Part shown: positions 11,967 to 20,368 of the stretch, piece after piece
How the letters are laid out: each line of letters opens with the position of its first letter
How positions within the stretch are numbered: position 1 is the first letter of the stretch
Assembly (NCBI RefSeq): GCF_030418125.1
Contig: NZ_JAUHTR010000001.1
Coordinates: 62,001-126,000 of the forward strand
DNA: 64,000 bases
Direction: 5' to 3'
Source of the DNA: Fictibacillus fluitans
GTDB taxonomy: Bacteria; Bacillota; Bacilli; Bacillales; Fictibacillaceae
Position numbers and translations under genes: made by a program
Notes under the pieces: generated by a model
The model's input: the letters and a program-made list of their open reading frames with translations, nothing else
Database searches by the model: none
Told to the model about the DNA's origin: nothing

Positions 11967-12275
11967 ATGGAAAATAAGGGATTGCGTATTTTGATTCATG
12001 CGAGCACCTGGTTTGCGCCTATTGTTGTGCCGCTAATCGTGTATTTGCTCATTGCTGACCGCGAAGTGAAAAGCCTGGCTCTTCAGGCATTGATCTTTCA
12101 TTTTGTGATTGGAATATTAATTGGTATATCGGCGTTATTATCGTGGCTGATTATTGGCATTCCTTTCCTGATCATTTTCGGACTGATGGCTATCATTGCA
12201 CCTATTATCGGTATCGTCCGGGCATTGAATGATCGTCATTTTCAGTATCCGATTGTAGGATCCTGGGTTAATTAA
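11967..12275 (+). CDS. DUF4870-type membrane protein
   Basis: A 102-residue protein with three hydrophobic segments (about residues 14-29, 38-60 and 62-85) and the PIIGIVRALND signature of the DUF4870 family near the C-terminus. The function of this family is not known. ATG preceded by AAGGGGAG. Single gene closed by a terminator. Confidence 0.8.
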   Translation: MENKGLRILIHASTWFAPIVVPLIVYLLIADREVKSLALQALIFHFVIGILIGISALLSWLIIGIPFLIIFGLMAIIAPIIGIVRALNDRHFQYPIVGSWVN

Positions 12276-12289
12276 CCGTGATAAAAAAA

Positions 12290-12325
12290 GCATCTTTTCC
12301 TTACGCGGAAAGGTGCCTTTTTTTT
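12290..12325 (+). terminator. terminator after the DUF4870 gene
   Basis: GCATCTTTTCC and GGAAAGGTGCC arms, six-base loop, then eight Ts. Confidence 0.85.
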
Positions 12326-12551
12326 ATGCCATTGGTCGTTGCATCCATATGCCTATCGAAATGGTTGCAATATAAAATGAATAGGAGATTGGAAGGGTTT
12401 TCTATGGAAAGTATTGTAAACATTATTTTTATATAGTAATATGACAGCGATTTGGAGGGTGATTAAAGGGTAAAGACAGGCAAAAAGCAGAGTGATCACC
12501 ACTCTTTTGGCAACTCTTTTTCCAAATCAAAATAAAAGAGGAGGTAACGCA

Positions 12552-14234
12552 ATGGCCAGATTAATCAGGCTTCCCGTTTCTGCAGTTCTCTTGTTATTTT
12601 TGATCACTGGAATAGCTGCACCTGCAGCAAACGCACAAGCAAGCGATAAAGGAGGGGCGTATTGGATCAGCAAAGACCAGGCTGAAAAAGCGGAGCAGCA
12701 ACTGAAAGAAGGAAAATCGGTTGAAAAGTTCCGCGAAAAACAGCTGGTGCAAAAGGAGGATAATGGGCCGAACACCTTAAATGGGATTCGCACCGAGGAC
12801 AGAAACACAAGCACTTCCTATGAATCGCCAATGGGACCGCCGATATTTACTGCACTTGGGTGGGAGCCACCGCCGTTCAACTATGATCATATCAGCACGG
12901 TGGAGGAGTGCCGCCGAAGTCCTGACAGCGGATCAAGTACAGGCTATATTAAAAACCGCTATTCGTTCTGCTGGTCCCATGTGGTGAGCTACCAGGTACC
13001 CAGAGGCTGCCGTTTGGGTATTTGCTTTAATGACGGTGTGCAAATCCAGTTTACCGAGATTGGGTACGGATCCAATCAAAGCCGAAAGATGAGGATTCAT
13101 TATACCCTTGACGACATCCTGGTTACCAGCCCTTCATTGAACGGAGCCAAGTTGAAAATCGATTTTGCCTGCGAGGCGAAAATAAACCCGGGAGACTGTA
13201 AGCCTGATCCGGATACTCCGCCAATCGAACGCACCATTGCCCAGTGGAAGAATGTCAATTATGGCGACAAAACTTTTCTTTCAGACGCCCCGCCCCCAAG
13301 CGACACCAATCCTGACCAGGTAGGTTATATGGACTTTTCTCCAAAACTCACCATCAAACACGCACCCAAGAAATTCACCAAAACGATAGAAGGAATCAAA
13401 CAGCGGGTTCGCTTTGATTCCGCGAAATACATGTTTGCTTTTCCGGATCAGCATTTTTGGCAGGGAGCGATTTTCAGCCGTGCCGATCCCATTTTGAATG
13501 TTCCGGTTACAGAGCCGGCCTTTGCTCCTCTGAAAGAAGCGGGAGAACATTGGAAATTCGCCATGGATCATCCCGAGGAGACGAAACCTTTTGTGCTGGG
13601 CAAAAAAATACCTGGTGAGGTTGGAAATAGGCCGCTCACTCGGATGTATACGAAAAGACATCCGGATGAATATGCACAAAACAGAAACAAAACCCGGGCA
13701 GTCTGCAATAAAGAATTTAAGGATGAAGACCGGACCGGAAAGGAATGCGATGAATATCCCTTCGCATCGACGTGGGAAGGCTCAGCTACAAACGGACAAA
13801 ATTGGTTTTCCGTGCGCCTGATTTCAAAGGAATCCAATAACGCCGCGGGAAGGTGGCTGGGCGCGTGGTATGCTTATGACCGCATACTCGACAGGGATGC
13901 GTTTAACGTTCAAGTAAAGGCACCGGTCAAAGTGGCGGCCATCTCTTCAGAGGGGGCCCCTAAACCCGGACAGGACCATCGTTCCAGCGACAACTTTGAG
14001 ATCAATAATATCCCTGCATACGCCAGCAGGCTGGAATGGAGAATTACTTCAGGCCCCACAAACGCCAAATTTGATGTCATGCATGATGACAGCTTCGGTA
14101 TAGATGAAACCATCTTTTATGATTTAACGAATAAAACAAAAACAGATATCAAAAAAATGAAAGATCTTTATATCGCAAATCCAGAAAATACAAACGGACA
14201 GAAATTTACGGTGGAAGTGTACGCTATTCCGTAA
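12552..14234 (+). CDS. secreted protein with NucA/NucB-type DNase domain
   Basis: A 560-residue exported protein with a signal peptide at about residues 1-29 (hydrophobic core VLLLFLITGIAA, ending NAQA). Residues 30-350 contain no family I recognise but have paired cysteines. At about 355-455 lies a region that resembles NucA/NucB deoxyribonucleases: the core ECDEYPFASTWEG (from Cys399 after Glu398), then a strand with NWFSVRLIS, an N-AAGRWLGAWY segment and RILDRDAFNV. B. subtilis NucA has DRDEWPMA at the core position. About 100 further residues follow. Secreted DNA degradation is the likely role. The ATG at 12552 is chosen over an upstream GTG/ATG frame because AGGAGGT precedes it directly. 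Confidence 0.75.
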   Translation: MARLIRLPVSAVLLLFLITGIAAPAANAQASDKGGAYWISKDQAEKAEQQLKEGKSVEKFREKQLVQKEDNGPNTLNGIRTEDRNTSTSYESPMGPPIFTALGWEPPPFNYDHISTVEECRRSPDSGSSTGYIKNRYSFCWSHVVSYQVPRGCRLGICFNDGVQIQFTEIGYGSNQSRKMRIHYTLDDILVTSPSLNGAKLKIDFACEAKINPGDCKPDPDTPPIERTIAQWKNVNYGDKTFLSDAPPPSDTNPDQVGYMDFSPKLTIKHAPKKFTKTIEGIKQRVRFDSAKYMFAFPDQHFWQGAIFSRADPILNVPVTEPAFAPLKEAGEHWKFAMDHPEETKPFVLGKKIPGEVGNRPLTRMYTKRHPDEYAQNRNKTRAVCNKEFKDEDRTGKECDEYPFASTWEGSATNGQNWFSVRLISKESNNAAGRWLGAWYAYDRILDRDAFNVQVKAPVKVAAISSEGAPKPGQDHRSSDNFEINNIPAYASRLEWRITSGPTNAKFDVMHDDSFGIDETIFYDLTNKTKTDIKKMKDLYIANPENTNGQKFTVEVYAIP

Positions 14235-14254
14235 ATCATTTCATTGAGGCAACG

Positions 14255-14289
14255 ACATGGCTCATTTCCCCTGGAGCCATGTTTTTTTG
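14255..14289 (+). terminator. terminator after the nuclease-like gene
   Basis: Perfect arms ACATGGCTC / GAGCCATGT followed by seven Ts. Confidence 0.88.
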
Positions 14290-14346
14290 TGGAGTTTTCC
14301 CCGCAGCCTACATAAGATATCCTACAAAATCAAGGGGGCGTTTAAC

Positions 14347-14568
14347 ATGAGTGCGACAGTCGGATCCATTAACATAAAAATTATCCAGCAAAGCGCAGTA
14401 TTAAATTTTGGCGATGCCAGGGTGATACAGCCTAAACGAAGCGAAAAATCGTATACGGGCTCAGGATTTGGGAATACAGGCAATAATATTGCTACGGAGA
14501 CGTATTACAGTGAAACCCGCACATTCGATAATGATCTGGTTGATGAAAATGGCAATAACAATGAGTGA
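14347..14568 (+). CDS. spore germination protein of the GerPF/GerPA family
   Basis: A 73-residue protein starting MSATVGSINIKII, with NFGDARVIQPK and the GSGFGNTG turn typical of the short GerP proteins (GerPA/GerPF). These are made in the mother cell and needed for germinants to pass the spore coat. It stands alone rather than in a gerPABCDEF operon, as several Bacillus paralogues do. The ATG at 14347 is chosen because CAAGGGGGCG lies just before it; the longer upstream frame overlaps the previous terminator. Which GerP subtype it represents is uncertain. Confidence 0.8.
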   Translation: MSATVGSINIKIIQQSAVLNFGDARVIQPKRSEKSYTGSGFGNTGNNIATETYYSETRTFDNDLVDENGNNNE

Positions 14569-14642
14569 TAGCACAATATATACCTTTGATGTAAACTAAA
14601 AGAGTGAATAGTATAAATATTGTCCCGGAATGAGGTGCAGCT

Positions 14643-16214
14643 ATCGTTCTACATCTGAAAATCACAGTTTCCGATATCCTGGATAGAGAAATGTTTCATA
14701 AAGCGATCGTGATTGCCGGAAAAAAAGGGCTGAACCGGCTGGTTAAATGGGTTCATGTGATGGAAGTGACACAGATTGGCAATCTCTTAAATGGAAATGA
14801 GTTGATCCTGTCCACAGGAATGGCATGGAAAAATGATGAGGCTTCATTTTTGTCATTGGTGCAAGAACTTATAGATCATCATGTATCGGGATTATGTATA
14901 GAACTGGGGACTCATTTGGAAGAAGTACCGGCAAACATCATGGAACTGGCTGACAAACATGGATTTCCTATCATCGTGTTTCAGGAAGAAGTACGCTTTA
15001 TCGACATTACGCAAGATCTTCATACCTTCCTGATACAGCAGCATTTTCAAATGATTTCTGAACTTGAAGCCTTTTCTCAGGAACTGAACAGGCTTCTGCT
15101 AGGCTCTGATCCCCAAATCCTGATTTTGAACCACCTTCATGAAACGGTAAAGTCACAGGTGCTCTTTAAATGCAGCCAGCAAAAAGAATTGTGCGTTCCT
15201 GCTCTTCAGGAGAAAGAGAAGGACGATTTGTTTCACCGGATAAAAACAAATAAGGAAAAAGCACATCTCATCAGACAGCCGATACAGGCGCTCGACCACC
15301 AGCTGGCCGAGCTGATTCTTTTTTCCGAAGACCGTCGCTTTACAGAGCTTGATGTTCTCCTCGCTGACCGCTCATCAACCGCGTTGGCCAACCAGATGCT
15401 GCGGGAAATGTATACGGCAGAAAAAAAGAGAGCTGAAGAGAACAGCTGGATACAGGAATGGCTCGAGGGAAGGCATCGAGAAGATGAGATTGAAAACCAC
15501 CTTTTTATGCTGGGAATGAGAGGCAAACATCAGGGAGCCGCGGTATTTTGCGTGGAACTGCAACACTGGCAAGCGGGCCTCTCCGAAAATCAATACCCAT
15601 ACATACAAATTATTGTCAGGTCGGCATTTGAACCACTTGGGTTTTATATTCTTCCATATGCCAAAAGAGAACAGCTTATTTTTATCATGATCAACCTTAA
15701 AGAAAAAACATCAATGAAAGACCGGCTGCTTCAGGGAATCGGACAAGCCGGTCAGAATCAAAAACTTCCTGCTGTCCACATGGCGGCGGGGAAGCTCATC
15801 AGTCAGCTGAGCAGCTTGAGCAAAAGCTATGATACGGCCCAGAAAGCTCTTCGCCTGCAGACAAAGCTGGCCGAGGGAAAAATTAGTCCATTATATGATG
15901 ATCTGCATATGTACAGGCTCATTTCCATGATCCGGGACAGGGATGAACTGCACGATTTTGTAAACGATTATTTACAGCCTGTCATTGATCATGATGCCAA
16001 GTATCAAACCCGGCTGCTAAAAACGCTTAAAATTTATCTCATGTGCAAAGGATCGAAACAGGAAACGGCAGGACACCTTTTCATTGTCAGGCAGACCCTT
16101 TATCACCGGATAAAGCAGTTGGAAGATTTGCTTGGGGATGACTTTATGCAGCCGGGAAAACGGCAGGCTCTTGAATTTGCAGCCATGGCCCATGAATATT
16201 TGGAACTGGAGTAG
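14643..16214 (+). CDS. pucR: PucR-family transcriptional regulator
   Basis: A regulator of about 520 residues with an N-terminal PucR ligand-sensing domain (about 1-125), a central GGDEF-like region and a C-terminal helix-turn-helix (LYHRIKQLEDLLGDD). It lies just before the pyrimidine catabolic genes and is their likely controller, as PucR controls purine catabolism in B. subtilis. The conserved first helix of the family (ITVSDILDREMF) is encoded upstream of the first ATG (14691). No ATG, GTG or TTG exists between the in-frame stop at 14631 and 14691. GAGGTG at 14632-14637 spaces to ATC 14643 or GTT 14646, so the start given here is tentative. A strict caller would give 14691. Confidence 0.82.
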   Translation: MVLHLKITVSDILDREMFHKAIVIAGKKGLNRLVKWVHVMEVTQIGNLLNGNELILSTGMAWKNDEASFLSLVQELIDHHVSGLCIELGTHLEEVPANIMELADKHGFPIIVFQEEVRFIDITQDLHTFLIQQHFQMISELEAFSQELNRLLLGSDPQILILNHLHETVKSQVLFKCSQQKELCVPALQEKEKDDLFHRIKTNKEKAHLIRQPIQALDHQLAELILFSEDRRFTELDVLLADRSSTALANQMLREMYTAEKKRAEENSWIQEWLEGRHREDEIENHLFMLGMRGKHQGAAVFCVELQHWQAGLSENQYPYIQIIVRSAFEPLGFYILPYAKREQLIFIMINLKEKTSMKDRLLQGIGQAGQNQKLPAVHMAAGKLISQLSSLSKSYDTAQKALRLQTKLAEGKISPLYDDLHMYRLISMIRDRDELHDFVNDYLQPVIDHDAKYQTRLLKTLKIYLMCKGSKQETAGHLFIVRQTLYHRIKQLEDLLGDDFMQPGKRQALEFAAMAHEYLELE

Positions 16215-16217
16215 GAG

Positions 16218-16243
16218 ACCGGCAGATACGCCGGTTTTTTTAT
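16218..16243 (+). terminator. terminator after pucR
   Basis: ACCGGC-agatac-GCCGGT with a following T run. Confidence 0.8.
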
Positions 16244-16314
16244 TTACCGTTATGTCTATCAATCTCAGTTGAACATTTTACACTTTGTCTAATGAAACAA
16301 CACCGTTACAACGA

Positions 16315-16320
16315 TATAAT
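16315..16320 (+). promoter_or_regulatory. -10 element of a promoter before mmsA
   Basis: Perfect TATAAT 45 bp upstream of the mmsA start codon. No good -35 hexamer lies 16-18 bp upstream (ATGAAA), which would fit an activator-dependent promoter, perhaps one using PucR. Confidence 0.45.
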
Positions 16321-16364
16321 AGAGTTGGAAAGTTTAGAATTTTTAAAAAATAAGGAGTGAGAAG

Positions 16365-17828
16365 ATGGCTGTAACGACGAATACGGTGCAAACACTGAAA
16401 AACTTTGTCAACGGAGAATGGGTGGATTCACGGGCAACCGATTTTCTGGAAGTGCCTGATCCTGCAACGGGCAATGTACTTGCGAGTGTTCCCATTTCGA
16501 CAAAGGAAGAAGTGGACCAGGCGGTCAAAGCCGCAAAAGCGGCATTTAAGACGTGGCGCAAAGTTCCTGTTCCAAAAAGGGCACGAATCCTGTTTAAATA
16601 TCAACAGCTCCTTACTGAAAATCATGAAAGTCTCGCTCAGCTTGTTGTTAAGGAAAATGGAAAAAGTTATAAGGAAGCATATGGAGAAGTACTTCGAGGC
16701 ATCGAATGTGTTGAATTTGCCTGCGGCGCCCCTTCACTTATGATGGGAGATTCCCTATCAAGTATCGCGGAAGATATTGATTCTGAGATGTTCCGATATC
16801 CGCTTGGTGTGGTGGGTGGAATTACGCCTTTTAATTTTCCGATGATGGTTCCATGCTGGATGTTCCCGATTGCGATTGTATGCGGAAATACGTTTGTGCT
16901 GAAGCCATCGGAACGAACTCCGATTTTGGCCAATCGTCTTGCCGAACTGCTTCACGAAGCAGGATTGCCGCAAGGGGTATTCAATATCGTTCATGGCGCC
17001 CATGATGTGGTCAATGGATTAATCGAACACAACGATGTGAAAGCGGTATCATTTGTCGGTTCCCAGCCGGTAGCCAAATATGTGTATGAAAAAGCAGCAG
17101 CCCAGGGCAAACGGGTGCAGGCGTTATCGGGTGCGAAAAATCACCATATTGTCATGCCTGATGCTGAACTTGATAAAGCTGTTCAAAATGTGCTGAGCTC
17201 TTCTTTTGGCAGTGCCGGACAGCGTTGTATGGCATGCAGTGCCGTTGTATTGGTCGGTCACCAGGATACATTTGTTGAAGCATTAAAAGAAAAAGCAGAT
17301 CACATGAAAATGGGCTCAGGGCTGGATGATGAAGTACTTTTAACACCGGTCATACGCCATAGCCACAGAGAAAAAGTGCTTGGATTAATTCAAAAGGGAC
17401 AGGAAGAAGGGGCGGTTCTTGTCCGGGATGGAAGAGAGGATATGGAACGCCATCAGGACGGCACCTTTCTCGGCGCCACAATTTTTGACCGTGTCACTCC
17501 TGATATGACAATTGCCCGGGAGGAACTGTTCGCTCCTGTTCTCAGCATTTTGCGTGCGGAGGATCTCGATGAAGCGCTTAATATCGTCAATTCTTCCCGA
17601 TTCGGTAATTCGGCGACACTTTATACACAGGATGCTAAAGCCGTTCGGCAATTCAGGGAAGATGCAGAACCCGGAATGCTTGGCGTCAATGTGGGAGTTC
17701 CTGCCCCAATGGCATTTTTCCCGTTTTCTGGCGCAAAGGATTCCTTTTATGGTGATCTGCATACGAACGGAAAAGATGGTTTGAATTTTTTTACACGCAA
17801 AAAAATGATTACGTCTCGTTTTGTTTAA
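16365..17828 (+). CDS. mmsA: CoA-acylating (methyl)malonate-semialdehyde dehydrogenase
   Basis: A 487-residue aldehyde dehydrogenase of the MmsA/IolA type. It oxidises malonate semialdehyde or methylmalonate semialdehyde with NAD+ and CoA to acetyl-CoA or propionyl-CoA plus CO2. The nucleophile is Cys288 in GSAGQRCMA. The general-base Glu of ordinary aldehyde dehydrogenases is missing, as expected for the CoA-dependent subfamily (SGAKNHHIV in that stretch). In this cluster it would finish beta-alanine breakdown after the transaminase. AAGGAGTGAGAAG precedes the ATG. Nineteen bases separate it from the aminotransferase gene, so the two form one operon. Confidence 0.92.
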   Translation: MAVTTNTVQTLKNFVNGEWVDSRATDFLEVPDPATGNVLASVPISTKEEVDQAVKAAKAAFKTWRKVPVPKRARILFKYQQLLTENHESLAQLVVKENGKSYKEAYGEVLRGIECVEFACGAPSLMMGDSLSSIAEDIDSEMFRYPLGVVGGITPFNFPMMVPCWMFPIAIVCGNTFVLKPSERTPILANRLAELLHEAGLPQGVFNIVHGAHDVVNGLIEHNDVKAVSFVGSQPVAKYVYEKAAAQGKRVQALSGAKNHHIVMPDAELDKAVQNVLSSSFGSAGQRCMACSAVVLVGHQDTFVEALKEKADHMKMGSGLDDEVLLTPVIRHSHREKVLGLIQKGQEEGAVLVRDGREDMERHQDGTFLGATIFDRVTPDMTIAREELFAPVLSILRAEDLDEALNIVNSSRFGNSATLYTQDAKAVRQFREDAEPGMLGVNVGVPAPMAFFPFSGAKDSFYGDLHTNGKDGLNFFTRKKMITSRFV

Positions 17829-17847
17829 ACAGAGAGGAGATTGTGTT

Positions 17848-19191
17848 ATGGAAACAGAGCAGAAAGAAATGCTGCAGCAAAAGGATGAAAAATATATCTG
17901 GCACTCCATGAAGCGTTATAATCCTTCCACGATGGTTGTGAAGTCGGCGAAAGGCTGCTGGATTACCGATCAGGAAGGAAAAAAGTATCTCGATGGAATG
18001 GCAGGGCTTTGGTCTGTTAACGTCGGATATGGACGTGAGGAGCTGGCACTGGCTGCCTACGAGCAATTAAAAGAGCTTCCATACTATCCTTTAACCCAGA
18101 GCCACCAGCCGGCCGTTGAACTGGGAGAAAAGCTGAATGAATGGCTCGGGGGAGATTATGTAATCTTCTTTTCAAACAGCGGTTCGGAAGCCAACGAAGC
18201 GGCCTTCAAAATTGCCCGGCAGTATCACCAGCAAAAAGGACAGCCTGGCCGCCATAAATTCATTGCACGATACAGAGGGTATCATGGAAATTCAATGGGC
18301 GCACTGGCAGCGACAGGGCAGGCGCAGCGAAAATATAAATATGAGCCTCTGGCACAGGGGTTTCTGCATGTAACACCTCCAGACTGCTATCGGCATCCTG
18401 ATTATCATAACCCTGAAACCTTTAGTGAAGAGTGTGCGAGCGAAATTGACCGGGTGATGACCTGGGAACTATCGGAAACGATTGCCGGTGTCATCATGGA
18501 GCCGATCATCACGGGTGGAGGCGTTCTTATCCCTTCAGACAGCTATATGGGCCGGGTTCAGGAAATTTGCAAGAAACATGGGGCCCTTCTCATTGCCGAC
18601 GAGGTCATTAACGGATTCGGGCGTACGGGAAAACGATTCGGATTTATGAATTATGGGGTTCAGCCCGACATCGTGACCATGGCCAAAGGGATCACAAGCT
18701 CTTATCTTCCTTTGTCAGCCACCGCGGTGAAACGTGAAATCTACGAAGCGTTTAAAGGAGAAGAGGAATATGATCACTTCCGCCATGTAAACACGTTCGG
18801 CGGAAATCCTGCCAGCTGTGCAGTAGCGTTGAAAAACCTGGAGATTATGGAAAAGGAAAATCTCGTGGACCATTCAAAAGTACAGGGCGAAAAGCTTTTG
18901 CAGCAGCTGGGTGAGCTTGAAGAGCATCCTTTCGTCGGCAATGTGCGTGGCAAAGGTCTGCTCGTCGGCATTGAGCTGGTAGAAGATAAGAAATCCAAAA
19001 CACCGCTTGATGCAAGCCGGGTGAATGCCGTCATCGGCGTCTGTAAGGAAAAAGGCGTTTTGATCGGCAAAAACGGAGATACGGTTGCGGGATTTAATAA
19101 TGTGTTGACACTTGCTCCGCCACTCAATATTAATGATGGAGATCTTGAAATCCTTATTAATACGGTGAAAGAGGCCATTGCTGCACTATAA
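17848..19191 (+). CDS. class III aminotransferase, probable beta-alanine transaminase
   Basis: A 447-residue PLP-dependent omega-aminotransferase. The PLP lysine is Lys280 in TMAKGITSSYLPL, the cofactor Asp sits in LLIADEVINGFGRTG, and the phosphate loop is SGSEANEAA. Between the semialdehyde dehydrogenase and the pyrimidine reductive genes, the expected job is transfer of the amino group of beta-alanine (or beta-aminoisobutyrate) to an oxo acid, giving malonate semialdehyde (or its methyl homologue). The ATG at 17848 follows AGAGAGGAG; an upstream in-frame TTG (17821) overlaps the end of mmsA and is rejected. Confidence 0.88.
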   Translation: METEQKEMLQQKDEKYIWHSMKRYNPSTMVVKSAKGCWITDQEGKKYLDGMAGLWSVNVGYGREELALAAYEQLKELPYYPLTQSHQPAVELGEKLNEWLGGDYVIFFSNSGSEANEAAFKIARQYHQQKGQPGRHKFIARYRGYHGNSMGALAATGQAQRKYKYEPLAQGFLHVTPPDCYRHPDYHNPETFSEECASEIDRVMTWELSETIAGVIMEPIITGGGVLIPSDSYMGRVQEICKKHGALLIADEVINGFGRTGKRFGFMNYGVQPDIVTMAKGITSSYLPLSATAVKREIYEAFKGEEEYDHFRHVNTFGGNPASCAVALKNLEIMEKENLVDHSKVQGEKLLQQLGELEEHPFVGNVRGKGLLVGIELVEDKKSKTPLDASRVNAVIGVCKEKGVLIGKNGDTVAGFNNVLTLAPPLNINDGDLEILINTVKEAIAAL

Positions 19192-19197
19192 AGGAAT

Positions 19198-19236
19198 GGA
19201 GCCATTGGCATACTTTATTGACGATGGCTTCATTTT
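19198..19236 (+). terminator. possible terminator after the aminotransferase gene
   Basis: GGAGCCATTG and CGATGGCTTC arms around a long loop, with only a weak T stretch. It would separate this pair from the next transcript. Confidence 0.4.
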
Positions 19237-19446
19237 ACATAATGTCCATAATATAGGGTTATTTATTTAACAAAATGTATAATGAAAAATGATATAAAAA
19301 CAGTTATAGTTAAAATATTCAGAATTTTAGAATGATTACATACCGTCGTTGAAGAATAGTAAAAGCAAGAAAGTCTTAAAACCGCAAGACTTCCGACACC
19401 AGGGTTACATGCCTTATCCAACAATTACATAAACAAAAGGGGAGAT

Positions 19447-20340
19447 ATGATGTCAAACTTGGTTACGATTGGTCTTATCCAGGCTTCCAATGAAGCAGAT
19501 GGCAGTGAGTCAGTAGCGGTTCACAAAGAAAAGGCAATTGAGAAGCATATCAAACTGATTCAGGATGCAGCTGAAAAAGGAGCACAAATCGTCTGTTTGC
19601 AGGAGATTTTCTATGGTCCTTATTTTTGTACGGAACAAAATGCAAAATGGTACGACGCCGCAGAAGAAATTCCAAACGGTCCCACGACCAGCCGATTTCA
19701 GGCATTAGCCAGGGAATTGGGCATTGTTATTGTTCTGCCGATCTATGAACGGGAAGGAATCGCCACTTATTACAATACAGCCGCTGTTATTGATGCGGAT
19801 GGTTCTTATCTTGGAAAATACCGTAAGCACCATATTCCGCAAGTTAATGTGGGAGACAGCGGAAACGGCTTTTGGGAGAAGTATTATTTCAAGCCGGGCA
19901 ACCTTGGTTATCCAGTATTTGATACCGCCTTTGCGAAGGTTGGGGTTTATATTTGCTATGACCGCCACTTTCCTGAAGGTGCAAGATTACTTGGTTTGAA
20001 TGGCGCGGAAATTGTTTTTAATCCTTCTGCCACCGTTGCGGGCCTTTCTGAGTACCTGTGGAAGCTGGAACAGCCTGCTCATGCCGTGGCAAACGGCTAT
20101 TATGTCGGCGCCATCAACCGTGTTGGAACGGAAGGGCCATGGAATCTGGGGGAATTTTATGGCCAGTCCTACCTTTGTGATCCAAGAGGAAGCTTTGTGG
20201 CTATGGGCAGCCGTGATCAGGATGAAGTGGTCATTGGAACCATGGACCGTGATGTGATCCGCGAAGTAAGAAATACATGGCAGTTCTTCAGAGACAGACG
20301 TCCGGAAACCTACCAGGAGATGACCGCACTGTTGCCTTAA
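19447..20340 (+). CDS. beta-ureidopropionase (N-carbamoyl-beta-alanine amidohydrolase), nitrilase superfamily
   Basis: A 297-residue carbon-nitrogen hydrolase that would convert N-carbamoyl-beta-alanine to beta-alanine, CO2 and ammonia, the third step of reductive pyrimidine breakdown. The nitrilase triad is Glu53 (LQEIFYGPYF), Lys127 (YRKHHIPQ) and Cys170 (VYICYDRHFPE). It opens the operon continuing with preT, preA and the dihydropyrimidinase, whose product is its substrate. ATG codons at 19447 and 19450 both follow AAAAGGGGAG. The 255-bp gap upstream is AT-rich; I see no clear promoter in it. Confidence 0.92.
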   Translation: MMSNLVTIGLIQASNEADGSESVAVHKEKAIEKHIKLIQDAAEKGAQIVCLQEIFYGPYFCTEQNAKWYDAAEEIPNGPTTSRFQALARELGIVIVLPIYEREGIATYYNTAAVIDADGSYLGKYRKHHIPQVNVGDSGNGFWEKYYFKPGNLGYPVFDTAFAKVGVYICYDRHFPEGARLLGLNGAEIVFNPSATVAGLSEYLWKLEQPAHAVANGYYVGAINRVGTEGPWNLGEFYGQSYLCDPRGSFVAMGSRDQDEVVIGTMDRDVIREVRNTWQFFRDRRPETYQEMTALLP

Positions 20341-20368
20341 ACCAAAAAGATCACGGGAGGCGAGGTTG

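Noticed and set aside
14257-14346. longer N-terminus for the GerP-like protein
   Set aside because: The extra residues would come from the preceding terminator hairpin; the ATG at 14347 has its own ribosome binding site and gives the normal family length.
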